Assembly (NCBI GenBank): GCA_023515745.1
Contig: JALECJ010000005.1
Coordinates: 496,001 to 560,000, forward strand
Reading direction: 5' to 3'
Length of the DNA: 64,000 nucleotides
Origin: Amoeboaphelidium protococcarum
Taxonomy: Eukaryota > Aphelidiomycota > Aphelidea
The notes beneath the pieces were generated by a model. That model was not told the origin of the DNA. It searched no databases and saw only the letters and a program-made list of their open reading frames with translations. Below, piece by piece: positions 22,977 to 35,800 of this stretch. The position numbers and the translations under genes are program-made. Numbering within the stretch: position 1 is the first letter of the stretch; each line of letters opens with the position of its first letter.

Positions 22977-25235
22977 TCAAATACTAAACAACAACTCAAT
23001 GTACTTTGGGAATGGCCAATTCTTATCATTGACAATACCCTCCAAGTTGTCAACCTGCTGACGGATCTAGTTCATCACCGGCAGCAGATCTCTTGCAGCA
23101 ATCAAGTCAGCGTCCTCTTCGTGAGACTGAGCAATAGCGTCAATGTTCTTCACCAGCTTGTCACCATTCTCGCTCAGCTAGTTCAACAGCTCGCCCAACT
23201 GAACCAACACCTTCTTCTCAGTAGTGTAATCGACACCAGCGTCCTTCAGCTTGCACACAGATTCAGCCATCTACTTGCGAGTGTCAAAAGTCATTGGCAG
23301 AATGGCAGTGAACAACATACTCTTCAAAGTATTAGCCTCAATCAAGATATCCTTGGCATACTTCTCACTCAAGATGTGGTATCTAGAGTTCAATTCCTCG
23401 GGCGAGAAGATTTGAGACACTTCTGTCAACATCTTCTAGTGCTTAGGATCCAAGAGAACGCGGAAAGCTTCAGGAGCGCAACGAATATTTGGTAAACCAC
23501 GACGCTGAGCCTCTGCGTGCCACTCAGCAGAGTAACCGTCACCCTCAAATCTAATAGCCTTAGTCTTGACGATGTAGTCCTTCAACACAGCCATAATATC
23601 AGCAGTAGTTGGGGTCTTTCCAGCGCCAACCTTCTTCTCCAACACTTCAGTGATCTCAGTGATCGATGCAGCCACAGCAGCATTGACCAGTGTCACAGGG
23701 AACGACGGAGACTGCTTGGCACCCACGGCACGGAACTCAAACTTGTTACCAGTGAAAGCAAATGGAGAAGTTCTATTACGATCGGTCAAGTCACGGGCAA
23801 TCTCAGGCAGAGTGGCCACCTTGACGTCCAATGAAGTTCCACCAACCTTGATGTGACGGAACTTTGGCTAAGTCTCCTTCTTCACCTCACGATTCTACTC
23901 AATAGAATCCAAAACCTCAGTCAACTGCTCACCCAAGAAAACACTAATAATACTTGGAGGTGCTTCATTACCACCCAGACGATGATCATTACTGGCTGAG
24001 GCAATACCACAACGAAGCAATGCAGAGTGGTTGTGCACAGCATTAATGACAGCAACCAAGAACAGTAAGAATACTGGATTGTCTCTAGGATTGGCAGTTG
24101 GATCCAGAAGATTAATACCAGTATCAGTCGACATGGACCAGTTGCAGTGCTTTCCAGATCCATTGATACCACTGAACGGCTTCTCATGGAACAACACCTT
24201 CAACTTGTGACGGTGAGCGACACGATGCAACACTTCCATGGTGAGCAGATTGTGATCCACAGCGAGCGGAGCCTCCTCAAAGATTGGAGCAACCTCGAAC
24301 TGAGCAGGTGCGACTTCATTGTGACGAGTCTTGATTGGAACACCCAACTTGTACAGCTCCAACTCAGCCTCGCTAATAGTTGACAGCACACGAGATGGGA
24401 TACGACCAAAATAATGGTCCTCCATCTGCTGATGCTTAGGTGGAAGAGAACCGATCAGAGTTCTGCCGGCAATCTTCAGATCAGGACGAAGAGCATACAG
24501 ATTACGATCCAACAGAAAAAACTCCTGCTCAGTTCCCAAAGTGGCAATAACTCTCTTGACATCCTTGTGGCCAATCAAGTTCAACAGCTTCACTGCACTC
24601 TTGTTGATGGCATCGACGGAGCGCAACAGAACAGTCTTCTCATCCAGAGCCTCACCATTATAAGAGATGAACACGGATGGAATGTACAACACTTTAGTAT
24701 CATTAGGACCATCCTGCAAATACATTGGACTAGTGGTATCCCAGACAGTGTAACCTCTAGCCTCAAAAGTGTTTCTAACACCACCATTAGGGAAACTAGA
24801 AGCATCCGGCTCAGCCTGCAACAACTGGCTTCCAGAGAACGCATCAATAGCCACAACCTCCTCACCATACGAGCCAATCACAGACTTCAAAGTCAAGAAA
24901 CTATCATGCTTCTCCGCAGTAGTATCAGTCTGAGGCTGGAAGAGATGAGTGAAATGAGTAGCTCCTCTCTAGCTGGCCCAAGTTCTAACAGCATGAGCAA
25001 TAGCATCAGAGGTGGCCTTGCTCAGACACTTGTTACCCTTCATCTAGTGCATAAAGTCATTAAAGACAGGCTTGGGAAGATGTTGCTGCATAGTCTTGAG
25101 AGTGAACACATTCTCTGCAAACACTTCAGACACTGTCAACGGACGCCCCTGTGAATCCTTTGGATAAGGCACACTTCTTGCAGATCTTGAAGTTTAATCC
25201 AACACTGCACTAATTCTAGCTTACTGACTTGACAT
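22977..25235 (-). CDS. glutamine synthetase type III (GlnN family)
   Basis: A 752-aa frame with TAR=Gln; type III enzymes are 700-750 aa, much longer than the usual eukaryotic GSII. It makes glutamine from glutamate, ammonia and ATP. Visible features: [16 protein letters not shown] and [20 protein letters not shown] in the N-terminal domain; [30 protein letters not shown] with the catalytic-site glutamates; [40 protein letters not shown]; and [14 protein letters not shown]. Translation past in-frame TAG at about 23895 gives [16 protein letters not shown], as expected for the family. The start at 25235 (MSSQQARISAV) is the first Met before the conserved [11 protein letters not shown]. The mRNA of a Gln-making enzyme here itself depends on Gln recoding. 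Very secure. Confidence 0.95.
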
Positions 25236-26010
25236 ATTTTAGTATAAGTACTAGATAGATAGATACTAGATATAAGTTTAATATCAAAGAAATGAATATA
25301 CTTGTTAAACTCGGCTAAGATGTACTGTACAACAAACAACAGAGATAGAGAGAGAGTAAACAGACAAGAGAGAGAGAGAGAGAGAAGGAACAAACAAAGC
25401 GGCAAACTGACACCGGCGCGGCGTTTGTGAAATTGGAAACGAATTCGTTCGTGTTGTTGACGATGATCGATGATGATGATGAGCCGACGAAACGTTTCTT
25501 TTTCGGGGGGAAGTGAAACGATATAGTATTTCGAAAACTGGTCTGGCGCCACTCTCAATATTTCACGAGGTGTCTGTTTCTCCGCTTTCTTTTTATTACA
25601 TCCGCAGGAATGAGGCTTGACTTGAGGAATGTGAATCTGAATGATGAAACGTACATTAAATCTTTCGATTGATCATTGGCGATGACGTTCAATGGGGGAA
25701 GTTGCATACTCGCATTTAGAATCTAATCATTGTAAATCTTACATCTACTTCAATGTTCTTAATACGTAGACTTTGCACTATAAATACACGAGTTTTCTTC
25801 ATAGCTAATGGCTACTATAAGGGAATGAGGAAGTTTACTTCCCAACTGTTTAAACACAATGGCGCGTTTTGTGATTGTTTCTTCTGATCATTTCAAGGCG
25901 ATGCTCTACTGTATTTCTTTCCTTTTACTTTGTAGCAAGCAGTCTTATCCCATTTTTAGAGAGAGAGTGTGTGATTTCGTAGTTGTACAGTTTAGGTGTT
26001 AGTTTTCACT
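25236..26010. promoter_or_regulatory. bidirectional promoter, GlnN / XPD
   Basis: 775 bp between divergent ATGs. It holds a (GA)n tract (25366-25385) and the densest cluster of GAAACG motifs in the window: 25436-25441, a perfect palindrome GAAACGTTTC at 25489-25498, 25515-25520 and 25646-25651. Placement 200-420 bp upstream of the GlnN start suits regulatory sites; function is inferred. Confidence 0.45.
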
Positions 26011-28722
26011 ATGAAGTTTATGGTGGAAGATTTAGAGGTTATATTCCCTTATGAGTACGTGTATCCAGAGTAGGTGGACTACATGTATCATTTGAAGATC
26101 ACTTTGGATCATCACGTCACTGGACACGGTGCAGTCGGTCATGGAGTCTTGGAGATGCCTTCTGGGACTGGTAAAACTATTACACTTTTAGCTCTTATTG
26201 TCGCGTATTAATAAAGATTGAGGTTCCGTTAGATAAGTGGTAATTCAATAGGTGATGTTATTGGTGATGGTGGAATATTTGATGGACCTCGATAATTGAT
26301 TTATGCTTCAAGAACAGTGTAAGAGATTGAAAAGGCACTTGCTGAATTGGATCGGCTGATTTTATATAGAGCTAGCTATTATCAGTAGCAACTTGACTAG
26401 GCTACTGCCAATAATTTGGATGTAATGATGATTTAAGAGTTAAAAGTCAAGATCTAACTAGAGTAGTCGTTCCTGGCTGTAGGTTTATCTGCGCGTAAGA
26501 ATATGTGCATTCATCCTGCTGTAAATCGTGACAGAAGAGGTCAGGTTGTTGATGCGTTGTGCCAGAGTTTGACAGCCTCCTGGGTCAGATAGAAGGATGG
26601 TGGTAGACGGTGTACATTCTATGAGAATTTGGATAAGCATATAAATCCTCCAAAGGATATAGAAGATTCTTAAACTATCGCAGATTACAATGCGGATGCC
26701 GTTCCATTATCAGGCGTGTATGGTATTGAAGATATAAAACTGCATGGTGAGAAGTAGAATGTGTGTCCGTATTTTCTATCCAGGAACTTGATCAAGAAAG
26801 CTAATGTTCTCATCTATTCGTATCATTACTTGCTGGATCCTAAAATTGCATCGCTCGTCAGTAAGGACCTTCCATCTAATAGTATCGTCGTATTTGATGA
26901 GGCTCACAATATCGACAATGTGTGTATCGATTCAATGAGCTTTGAGATTGGTCGATCCACTTTGGCTGGTGCTAATCGGGCATTGGAGTCTTTGAATACC
27001 GAGATTCGTAGTATCAGGTAGGTTAATAAAGAGAAGCTAGAGAATGAGTATATTCGTCTTGTCGATGGGCTGCGTGAGTAGCATTTGCAGAGGTAGACTG
27101 ACTTGATACTGGCTAATCCGGCGCTGCCTGATGATATCCTTGAGGAAGCGGTCCCGGGTAACATCCGTAAAGCTGAGCATTTTGTAGCATTTATGAAGCG
27201 GTTGGTTGAGTATTTGAAGACGCGGTTGAAAATTCAATAGGTTGTCTCTCAGTCTCCATTGAGTTTCTTGCACAACATCAAGGCTGAATGTGCGATAGAG
27301 AGGAAAGCGTTGAGGTTCTGTTCTGAACGTTTAGGCTCTTTATTGCGCACTCTGGAAATTGTTCCCTCTTCCAATGCATCAGTACAGTAATAATAATAGC
27401 CTTCAGATCAAGGAACATCGGGCAGTGGCGGTGCAGGTAGACCGGAAGACTTTAGTGCCCTAGGTAGAGTGGCCAACTTTGCAACTATAGTGGGCACGTA
27501 CTTGGAGGGGTTCCTGCTATTGATGGAGCCTTTTGAAGGAATGGGCAATGCAATATATAATCCAATTCTTCATCTCGTGTGTCTAGATGCCTCCATCGCC
27601 ATCAAGCCTGTCCTGAATCGATTTAAAACTGTTATTATTACATCGGGTACATTGTCGCCGCTTGATATGTATCCCAAGATTCTGGATTTCAGGCATCAGG
27701 TTGTGACCTCAAAATCTTTCAGTATGACGCTGACTAGAAATTGCTTCCTGCCTTTGGTGATCACTCGAGGATCTGATCAAGTGCCGTTATCTTCCAAGTT
27801 TGAGGTTAGGAACGATCCATCGGTGGTTAGAAATTATGGCAATCTGTTGATATCAATGTCCAAGATTGTACCTGATGGTATTGTCGTGTTTTTCCCGTCT
27901 TATATCTACTTGGAATCTATTGTACATTAGTGGACACAGTCGCTGGCTGGCGGGTAATCAGTTATTGATTAGCTGCTGTAGAACAAGCTGGTTTTTATCG
28001 AGACGCCTGATGGAACAGAGACCACTATTGCATTGTAAAATTACCGCAAGGCTTGTGATTATGGCAGAGGTGCTATACTGTTCAGTGTGGCCAGGGGAAA
28101 GGTGGCAGAGGGAATTGATTTTGACCACAACTATGGTAGAGCCGTGCTCATGTGTGGTATACCGTATCAGTACACTGAGTCAAGAATATTGAAGGCCAGA
28201 TTGGAGTATATCAGGGAGAAGTATTAGATACGGGAAAATGATTTCCTCACGTTTGATGCCATTAGACAAGCTGCCCAATGTGTTGGCCGAGCACTAAGAG
28301 GTAAGACTGATTATGGTCTGATGATATTTGCCGATAAGAGGTACGCGCGATAGGATAAATGGGGCAAGTTACCACTTTGGATACAGAAGGGAGCTACTTC
28401 TACACAGCTGGGTATTACAGGACGTGGTGGCAAGTCTGGTGGCGGTGGATTGGTTGGAGCCAGTAGCGCCAGTCTAATTGGCCTAAGCACGGATGAGTGT
28501 ATAATGATTGTGAAAAAGTTCTTGCGCGAGATGGGCCAGGAGCTGGGCAGTGCTGGCCAGGTTGGAGTCAGTTTATGGCGAGAGGAGGATGTTGTGAAGT
28601 GGTTCTCTGGTGGTCATGCAACAATAGAAAACTCCAACAGCCTTCAGTCGTAGTAGTAGAAGGACGCTCTTATGGATGATATAGATCCAGATGTTTTAAA
28701 TGATATGGACTATGAAGTGTGA
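26011..28722 (+). CDS. XPD/Rad3 DNA helicase of TFIIH
   Basis: A 903-aa frame, no intron. XPD is the 5'-3' iron-sulphur helicase of TFIIH, acting in nucleotide excision repair and as a structural part of transcription initiation. Motifs in order: YPEQVDYM; Walker [10 protein letters not shown] (about residue 50); [13 protein letters not shown] box (about 297); [51 protein letters not shown] then [40 protein letters not shown]; and [11 protein letters not shown]. Fe-S cysteines are visible as [23 protein letters not shown] and NVCPYFLSR. It is longer than the usual 760-780 aa because of a Gly/Ser-rich insertion ([18 protein letters not shown]) after the WIQ motif and a linker in the HD2 region. 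The Q of YPEQ is TAG and that of VAYQ is TAA. Confidence 0.96.
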
Positions 28723-28776
28723 ACAATAGAGAATGTAATAATGTACATAACTTTCTTCATCATGAGAGACGCTTGG

Positions 28777-29853
28777 TCACTTTTACTATTGCAATGAAGA
28801 TAAATCTTGCGACGATTGCTGTTTAAACTCATCCTTCAGCTCATACATGCCCTTGTGTTGACCGCTCTTGATGTAGAATGCAATCTGATTTAGTAGTTCT
28901 TTAACATACGTGACGGGCTACCGCGTATGATCAGACATTCCTTGAACTGACCATGCAGGAGTCTATTCATAGGCTTTGAACATCATATTGATCACCTCAT
29001 CACGAGGCAGTTTCTCATAACGATTTTCCATCTGTTCCTACTTTCGCTTCTTACTCGCCTTTGACAGTGCAGCAGCAGAGCCAAACTATAGACCAGCCAT
29101 ACTGCCCATCGTATAGCTATCTGACATTTGTATCGTGGGATTCAATAGAGACCTTTTCTACTACGGTTAACCATCCTTTGATGTCTCGGAATCATAATCA
29201 CCAATCTTCTTGGTAACTCTAACTGGCTACTCAGCCTTCTCCTTTCGCAGTCGCAGAATATTTCTATAATCAGAATCCATCACGGGTATAACATTGCACT
29301 CATGCTGCACACATCCCTCAACACCAACAGTGTACTCTTGAGTGGCAGCCAGACGAACTCCACCGCGCATAGTCTTGACGCGATCTGCACCCTCAGCGAC
29401 CACAGTATCAGTTGAGAAGGTGAATACGTTCCCGGGTGGATTATTAGATATCTGAAGATTATAATTCTATGGCAATATAGTAGTATCAAATTCACTCTTA
29501 GACAAAAGATTTAGATTTCTATTCACTTCTAGCGTGATCTTGGGCATTAAATTCTTAACTTGTGCAGCATCAATCGAAAGGTGTCCAAGTTCACTCTGAG
29601 GCCTAGTTTTACTCCAAACGTCCATAAGGAAATCCGGAACTTTCACTAGCCACACTTTATTGCCAGCCTTGGTCATATCTGCAGTCTACTTGTTCAAGTA
29701 CGATCGGATCTTTTAGTTTAATTACTATTAGCCAGGTGATATCTGCTGTCCATCAGTAATTTCTTAATCATCTTCTTCCTCCATTGATAGTTAATCTTCT
29801 ACTTCATTATCATTATTCAAGATTTAATTCTATTCTACGTCAGAACCATCCAT
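28777..29853 (-). CDS. TFIIF beta subunit (RAP30/Tfg2)
   Basis: A 358-aa frame ending in TGA, converging on XPD with 54 bp between stops. TFIIF escorts RNA polymerase II to the promoter. The N-terminal dimerisation fold starts at KVWLVKVPDFLMDVWSKT, the family signature, followed by LGHLSID and ITLEVNRNLNLLSKSEF. A middle EGCVQHECNVIPVMDSDYRN segment corresponds to the conserved 'EGKVVQRAECRP' region. The C-terminal winged helix is present: YEKLPRDEVINMMFKAYEQT, then TRQPVTYVKELLNQIAFY and KGMYELKDEF. An acidic Gln-rich N-terminal extension of about 60 aa precedes the core. Two general transcription factors being neighbours is probably coincidence. Confidence 0.93.
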
Positions 29854-30045
29854 CTTATCTTCTGTATACACTTACTCCACTAGTCTTTTATAAAAAGTAA
29901 TTCAGATTCAAAGAAGAAAGAGGAATACAAAGATCGAGCAAAATCAAAAACAATCAACATCATTTTACAAATCAAAGTCTATCTATTATCAACTTTACTC
30001 AACTCAATTCATCAATACTTCTATCAATAGCGCTGGTTAAAGTGA

Positions 30046-30720
30046 TCAGAACATCAGCATCAAAACACCAGCTGCAATAGCGGACCACCCGCCCAAAGCA
30101 ATGACAGAGGCATCATTAGTGCTGGTGGAAGCCTCAGTGGTAGCAGGATCAGAGGTGGATACAGAGTTCTCACCGTTAGCAGCAACACCGCACACTCTAC
30201 CACCATCTTTCAGAGTGATACAACCATTGTAGGAGCCAGAGCCGGAAATTTGACCATCAGCGTACTTACCGCTACCTTGAGCAGAACCTTCGACAGTGTT
30301 TCCATCAAACGTACCGCGACCGGTAATCGAACCTTGAGTGTCGACAGTATGAGCATCCTTGTCATAGCTAGAGCTACCGTGAGCAGCACCTTCAATACCA
30401 GCACCATGAGGGCCAGTGACACGACCAGAGACAGATCCCTGGGCATCCTCATCCTACTTACCGCTACCAGTTATTGCACCGGCAGCATCAACGTGGCCAA
30501 CAGGAGTCATGAAATCCAACTCAGCCTAACCATTGGCAGCAACATAGTTAATCTCTGATACTGGAGGGTTGTAGACACCGTTACCGACGATTGCACCAGT
30601 GGCGTTGGCCTGAACCATCTAATCACCAATTGATGCAGATCCAACATTGTTCAAAACAACAGCAGACGCGTTCAGAGCAGCGATAGTAGCCAGGACAGAC
30701 AAGACGATTTTAGTTTGCAT
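30046..30720 (-). CDS. secreted Gly/Ser-rich protein with GPI-type ends
   Basis: A 224-aa frame. A clear signal peptide opens it (MQTKIVLSVLATIAALNASA). The middle is a repetitive Gly/Ser/Asp/His sequence with recurrent units such as GSVSGRVTGPHG, GSITGRGTFDGNT, GSGKYADGQ and GSGSYNG, likely a beta-solenoid or fibrous surface segment. A Ser/Thr stretch (VSTSDPATTEASTSTNDAS) precedes a C-terminal hydrophobic tail (IALGGWSAIAAGVLMLMF) with no charged residue after it, the layout of a GPI-anchor signal. The gene for PIG-Q in this window shows the anchor pathway exists. Product unknown; wall or cyst-coat protein is an inference. Confidence 0.7.
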
Positions 30721-31078
30721 TTTTAGTAGATTAGAGTAGATATTACTTTTAATTTAAGGTATTTGATTTTGGTGAGGAAGAGAAAGATGGATAGTCATGT
30801 AGGCCTTTTATAGTGCAGCTGATTCTGTAAATAGTATCACCGGGATCTTTAATTAGAATGTTGGCGTCTATTTAGACATCTAAAAGTACAAGAATAGAAT
30901 CCCTATATATAGTAACACTCAATGCTCATCTCAAAGAACTAACAGAGAAATCATATAACGATGAGTAGTTGGAAGACACCTTATGATGAGATATAAGCGT
31001 GATACGTCTCGTTGTAGAGTAGCCGCTGTGAGTAAAGAAGACATTCGCAGTGATGGTTATAAAGACTTTTATTATTAT
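30721..31078. promoter_or_regulatory. promoter region of the secreted protein
   Basis: 358 bp upstream of the secreted-protein ATG and downstream of the URI-like stop. A TATA-like 'cctatatatagta' occurs at about 30902. No gene visible. Confidence 0.3.
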
Positions 31079-32650
31079 TCATTAACGCGACGATTTAAAC
31101 TTGGATTTGAATTTACTTACTCTGCCTGGTTATTCCTCTGATTAAGAGTCTTCAGCACCTGTCATAGCGGCATCTGACATTTAAATATCAGACAATCGCT
31201 GCGCCTTCTTCTCTTAATATGCAGTTTTCGCTTACTGTTACAGCTATGCAAATTCATCATCATTATTATAATTGGAGTTGCCAAATGGTGATCCGCTGTT
31301 AGTCTTCTTCCGCCTTACTTTAATATCTCCAATGATTGACTATTGAGGCCTTGGTGAATCGTTACGCGTGGCCATTCTAGATAATTCATGAGCAGTCATC
31401 TCCTCATTCTAATTAACATCTTCATCATCTTCACCTTTATTATAAATCTGACCATTTCTAACACGATCATCCACATACTCATGGACTTGCAAATTGTCAT
31501 CAAATCTGACACTCTTCTGACTACTAGCTGTACTAAGAGACTTGTTAACAGGCTTAATATCACCATCATCATCCATATCATATTATGGTATGACCCGATC
31601 ATCCAGCGACTATTAATGCTACATTGACTCTTTCAACTACATAGACGCGTCAAGACCCAATTCAGTCTCCCCAGGCGCGTAATTCCAATACCTTTCCAGT
31701 AGATGAGCCGGAATACCCATAACATTCTAAGTATTGTACCAGTCCTCATCCTCAGAATCCGTGTCATCATCCTAGCCAGAACTGTAGCGTTCATCCTCAG
31801 ACACTTGTCCATGGACTGAATAACCGTATTCATCATTCTCATCTGTCCTATCAATCACTTTATACATTGCTTAATTCGGATCTTGTACACTTTCTTCTTT
31901 GAGATAATTATCAGCCTTGTTCAAATCTTCACCAACATTTGATTCATCTCGGGATGTATTCTTCTAAGCTTCAGCATTACCGCCATTGATGACTTCTTGC
32001 AAGTGAGCATAGTTGCTATTTAATCCATTATTGTTAGATTATAAACTTTAGTTCTACATCTATCCTAAATCGTCCTACTCTTCAGCTTCCGCCGCGTCTA
32101 ATAAAGCTTGAATATCATCCATATCCTACTCATCCAATCCCACTTTCTAATCTGCAGAGACACTACCATTAGAATCAGTTGAGATTGCTACTTCTTGAAT
32201 GTGGTTATTGTTGTTATTATCAATATCATCAATAGAGAGATTCTCGAATTCTTAAACATACCCTTCCATCATCATCGTCTATTATTATTATTATTCAGAC
32301 GAGTCATTCAATGCAGACTACATTTCTCTCACACTTTCAACCTTACGCTGGATGGACTCAATCTCTCGCTGAATAGATTAAATTTATTAATCGCAATACT
32401 ACTATCTCCTCTCCATCATCAATCTAAACTCATTCTAATCTAGGCAAGCATAATACTCCATACCAAGATACGCCAGCTTACGGTCGTTATTACTATCATC
32501 TTAAGAGTGTTCATTGATCTACTATTAAAAAGTGACTTGCGCAATCTTTTGTCTACTCACAAACTATTCCATCTATTAAGACCACTACTTCTTTTACTAA
32601 ATTAATGCTTCCACTTGGTTCTAAAGAATAGACTAATATTTAGACAGCAT
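31079..32650 (-). CDS. URI/prefoldin-like coiled-coil protein
   Basis: A 523-aa frame very rich in TAR-encoded Gln. Residues 1-130 have a prefoldin-alpha layout: helix (SKYQSILQNQVEALIQQKKQ), a short beta-like middle (RKLAYLGMEYYACL), then a second helix (QQIQSIQREIESIQRKVESV). The rest is acidic and disordered with two short conserved-looking boxes (DWYNTQNVMGIPAHLLERYW and SVRFDDNLQVHEYVDD). Prefoldin hairpin plus long acidic tail with a basic-acidic box resembles URI/Bud27, the RPB5-interacting chaperone. Evidence is layout, not a strong motif. A run of five Gln near residue 120 is written entirely as four TAA and one TAG. Confidence 0.5.
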
Positions 32651-32739
32651 TGTATAAGATGATAATTTTCTCTAATTTTAATGACGCCGTACTGATTGAC
32701 TATAAAGAGAAGAAGAAATGACAAATTATAAATCAACTA

Positions 32740-32761
32740 GTCACGCGCGCGTTCCGCGCGC
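32740..32761 (-). repeat. Helitron 3' terminal hairpin and CTAG
   Basis: Inverted GCGCGC arms separated by five bases, four bases before the terminal CTAG. This is the subterminal hairpin that rolling-circle Helitrons use as a stop signal. Confidence 0.8.
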
Positions 32762-32826
32762 TTTGAATTACAATGGCAAAATATGATTTGAGAATGGTTG
32801 TTTTATAAGTATAGGAGTTTATTTCA

Positions 32827-35800
32827 TCAAGTAGTAAAAGTTCGTATTACATCTTGGTAGACTATGTTCTTTGGTGCATCTTCATAACAGACCGTCACAT
32901 CGCTAGAGGATCTAACTCTGGAGAATGCCACATAGAGTTATCCATGTGCAAATACCTATTGTTATAGGTAGATACCACACTTGGCTAAAGTCTAACCTTG
33001 AGCCTTATTAATAGTGGCTGCAAAGGCTAGCCGGACTGGGAATTGGTGACGGACAAACTCAACATTCTCAAATTCAGACACAGTTATACCTATTTTTGGT
33101 ATGCTTACTATGTCGTTCTTTCGAGACCCGTTGATTATTTAACATTTGATAGAATTTCTATTCAAAGTTAAAACTTTTAGCATAGTACCATTCACCAGCC
33201 CGGCATCTATGTTTAAGTTGCGTATCAACATAACTGATACGCCAACTTTCAACATTAATTTAGCCTGAGGAATCCCAGAGTAATCAAGAGCATTGAGCAC
33301 TTCTGGATCAATATTCAGCGGATTATTGCCAATTATTGAATCTACAGCGTTATACTCTATTGATTACCCTGGAAGCATCTATAGTATAGTACTGTTGATG
33401 CCATCGACTTCTTCATTTGTTGGTGCAAGTATCATCCGGTTGTTAAAATTCCAACGGCCATGGTCATTAAATACAAATTCAATCATGTCCATCAACGTGG
33501 CGCTTTTTGCTACGCTTGGTGGAATGATGATACCATCATCAGAATTTTCATTTGCCAACTACGAACAATAATCACTGTAAGGTCTGTCACGTTGTTGGCG
33601 TATATTTTCAGTAATCTCAATTTTTGTGAAGCTATTCCATATAGGAGAGCTAATAATGCAGTTTTACACGATCTCAGCCTTGTTTCCTCGTTTGACAATT
33701 GCTAACGTTTAATGCGGATCTCCTCCCAATATAATTATTTTGCCACCAAATGGCATGTTTTGCTAATCACCATGCATATGCTCTTGCATTATCTCCTTCA
33801 TATAGCTGTCAATAGCTTTTAATGCGTATTTGCTGAGTCCCGTTGCTTCATCGATTAATATGTAGGCAGCATTTAGTAACTTAGCTTTGTTCACTCTGGA
33901 TTGCGCACACTCTGTTTAATTATCAAGTAGCAATGGTAGGCCGAAGAAGCTATGTACAGTTTATCCGTTTGGCAAGTTTAATGCAGCTAATCCTGTTGTT
34001 GCCAGATTAATGGCAGTTTATCCATTCTATTTAGCTTGCTGGTATATAGTGTTATATAGGTATGTTTTACCGCATCCGGCTTTTCCATGTATAAAGTAAC
34101 AGTTGTCTCCATTCTATATCTATTATATGCGCCTGGTTATTAAGTTGAATGCATTTGTTTATGAGTCTGACAGTGTCCCAATTAGTTGCGTCATTTGTGC
34201 ATTAGATAGAGGAGGCTGATCATCATGTACCGGTCGTTGCAAGTAATTTGGATCATAGTGATGGTATATAGCAGCAAAATCTCGCAGTGATTTTCCACAT
34301 TATTCAAGAATAAGATGGATGTCCCTTAATAATTCTTACTCAGCATTGATATTTGCATGATATCTATCTATTTGGTATTAATAATCCTCCATAAATTATT
34401 GCTTGAAGTCATTGTAGCATTCATTGTAGTTGGCAAAAGTGGTATAGATTAATAAGTTGCAGAACAATAATCGTAGTTGCTTTGGCATTAGATGACCAAT
34501 ATTTTCAGCTATGCATGCGTACTGTTCATTATTCTCTAGAAGTAAGTTAGCATTTTTACATGCTTCTTTAAACGTACCATATGTGATTCCATTGACTGTT
34601 CGTAGATTTTCGAATGAGGTAGCGCCTGGAATTGCAGCCAGTAGAATACGCAAGTAAAATAGTTCACCTTAAGAGATATATGCTGGAGGTAATCTAGACA
34701 ATGACCTTTTTGCTGACGTCCTTTTGATCCATTGCAAGTCTTTTTTTTTGTACCAATATTGTTGGTTAAATTCGATATATGTTAGTTGTCTAGCTGGGTC
34801 ATTACGTGGTTTGTTGCGATTGAATTCGAACCATTTTATCAACGTGGAGTTTGCGAACTGTCCAGGCAAATGCAAATCTAGCTTTTTGCATGGTGGCCAT
34901 TGTTCAGTTATCTTAAAGCCATATATTCTCCAGTATGCTTCCTAAGTGCTCACATAACGTGAGTATAGATGCCTCAGTATCTCGTCATTTTGGGTAATTT
35001 ATGCTTCCACATACTCGTCATTTTTAAATATATATTTGAATAGATATTTGATTGCTTTGACTGATGAACAGTATTCTACATTGATATGACAATCCATTTT
35101 TTGCAGAAGGTAGGCATTGTAGGGCACTACGTAAGCATTCATAACATTATCTGCTGATCTTTTGTAGGTAGGATATCCATTATCATTGACTATTGTAGTG
35201 TCTGTGAAATTTTTTGGGAACTTACGTTGGCATTTGCCGTCGATATAGCATCTAGCATTTGGATTATTTTCACATGCGTCATGCAACATGTGCCTTAATA
35301 CTTTAGCTCTTAGCTATGGGTATATTACTGATGGTATTTCTGCGCTAATAACCTAATTTAGTCTAGCTTCTGTATTTGGTCGGTCATCAGGATGTACAAA
35401 TAATAGAATATGAGCATGAGGCAAGCCGCGTTTTTAGAACTCTATGCTGTGAACTTTTGCCTGAACTCTACCGAAGACTTTTTAATCTTTCAGCTCTCGC
35501 ATTAATTAGTCCAATTTTAGCTTAAACACTCGAACAGTCAAGTCTGGTCTATCAATAGAAGTCTGGCCAGGAAGCAATTCGTTCGTTATTTCTGGCCATC
35601 GTGGATTGCATGTCATTGTTATAAAGTAATCTGGTTTTTTATATAATCTAGTTAAAGCCAAAGCATTCAAGTATTTCTCTCTCATGTACCTAGATCCTCC
35701 TACAAAAGTACTTGGCAAGACAATTCGTCTTTGTTGTTCGTTGTTGTCGTCGTCGTCTTCATCTTCTTCAGCCTCCAGCAGTTAGTCAATGGCATTATCC

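Noticed and set aside
23517-25154. Plus-strand open frames opposite glutamine synthetase
   Set aside because: They are the antisense of a clearly coding strand and contain no domain.
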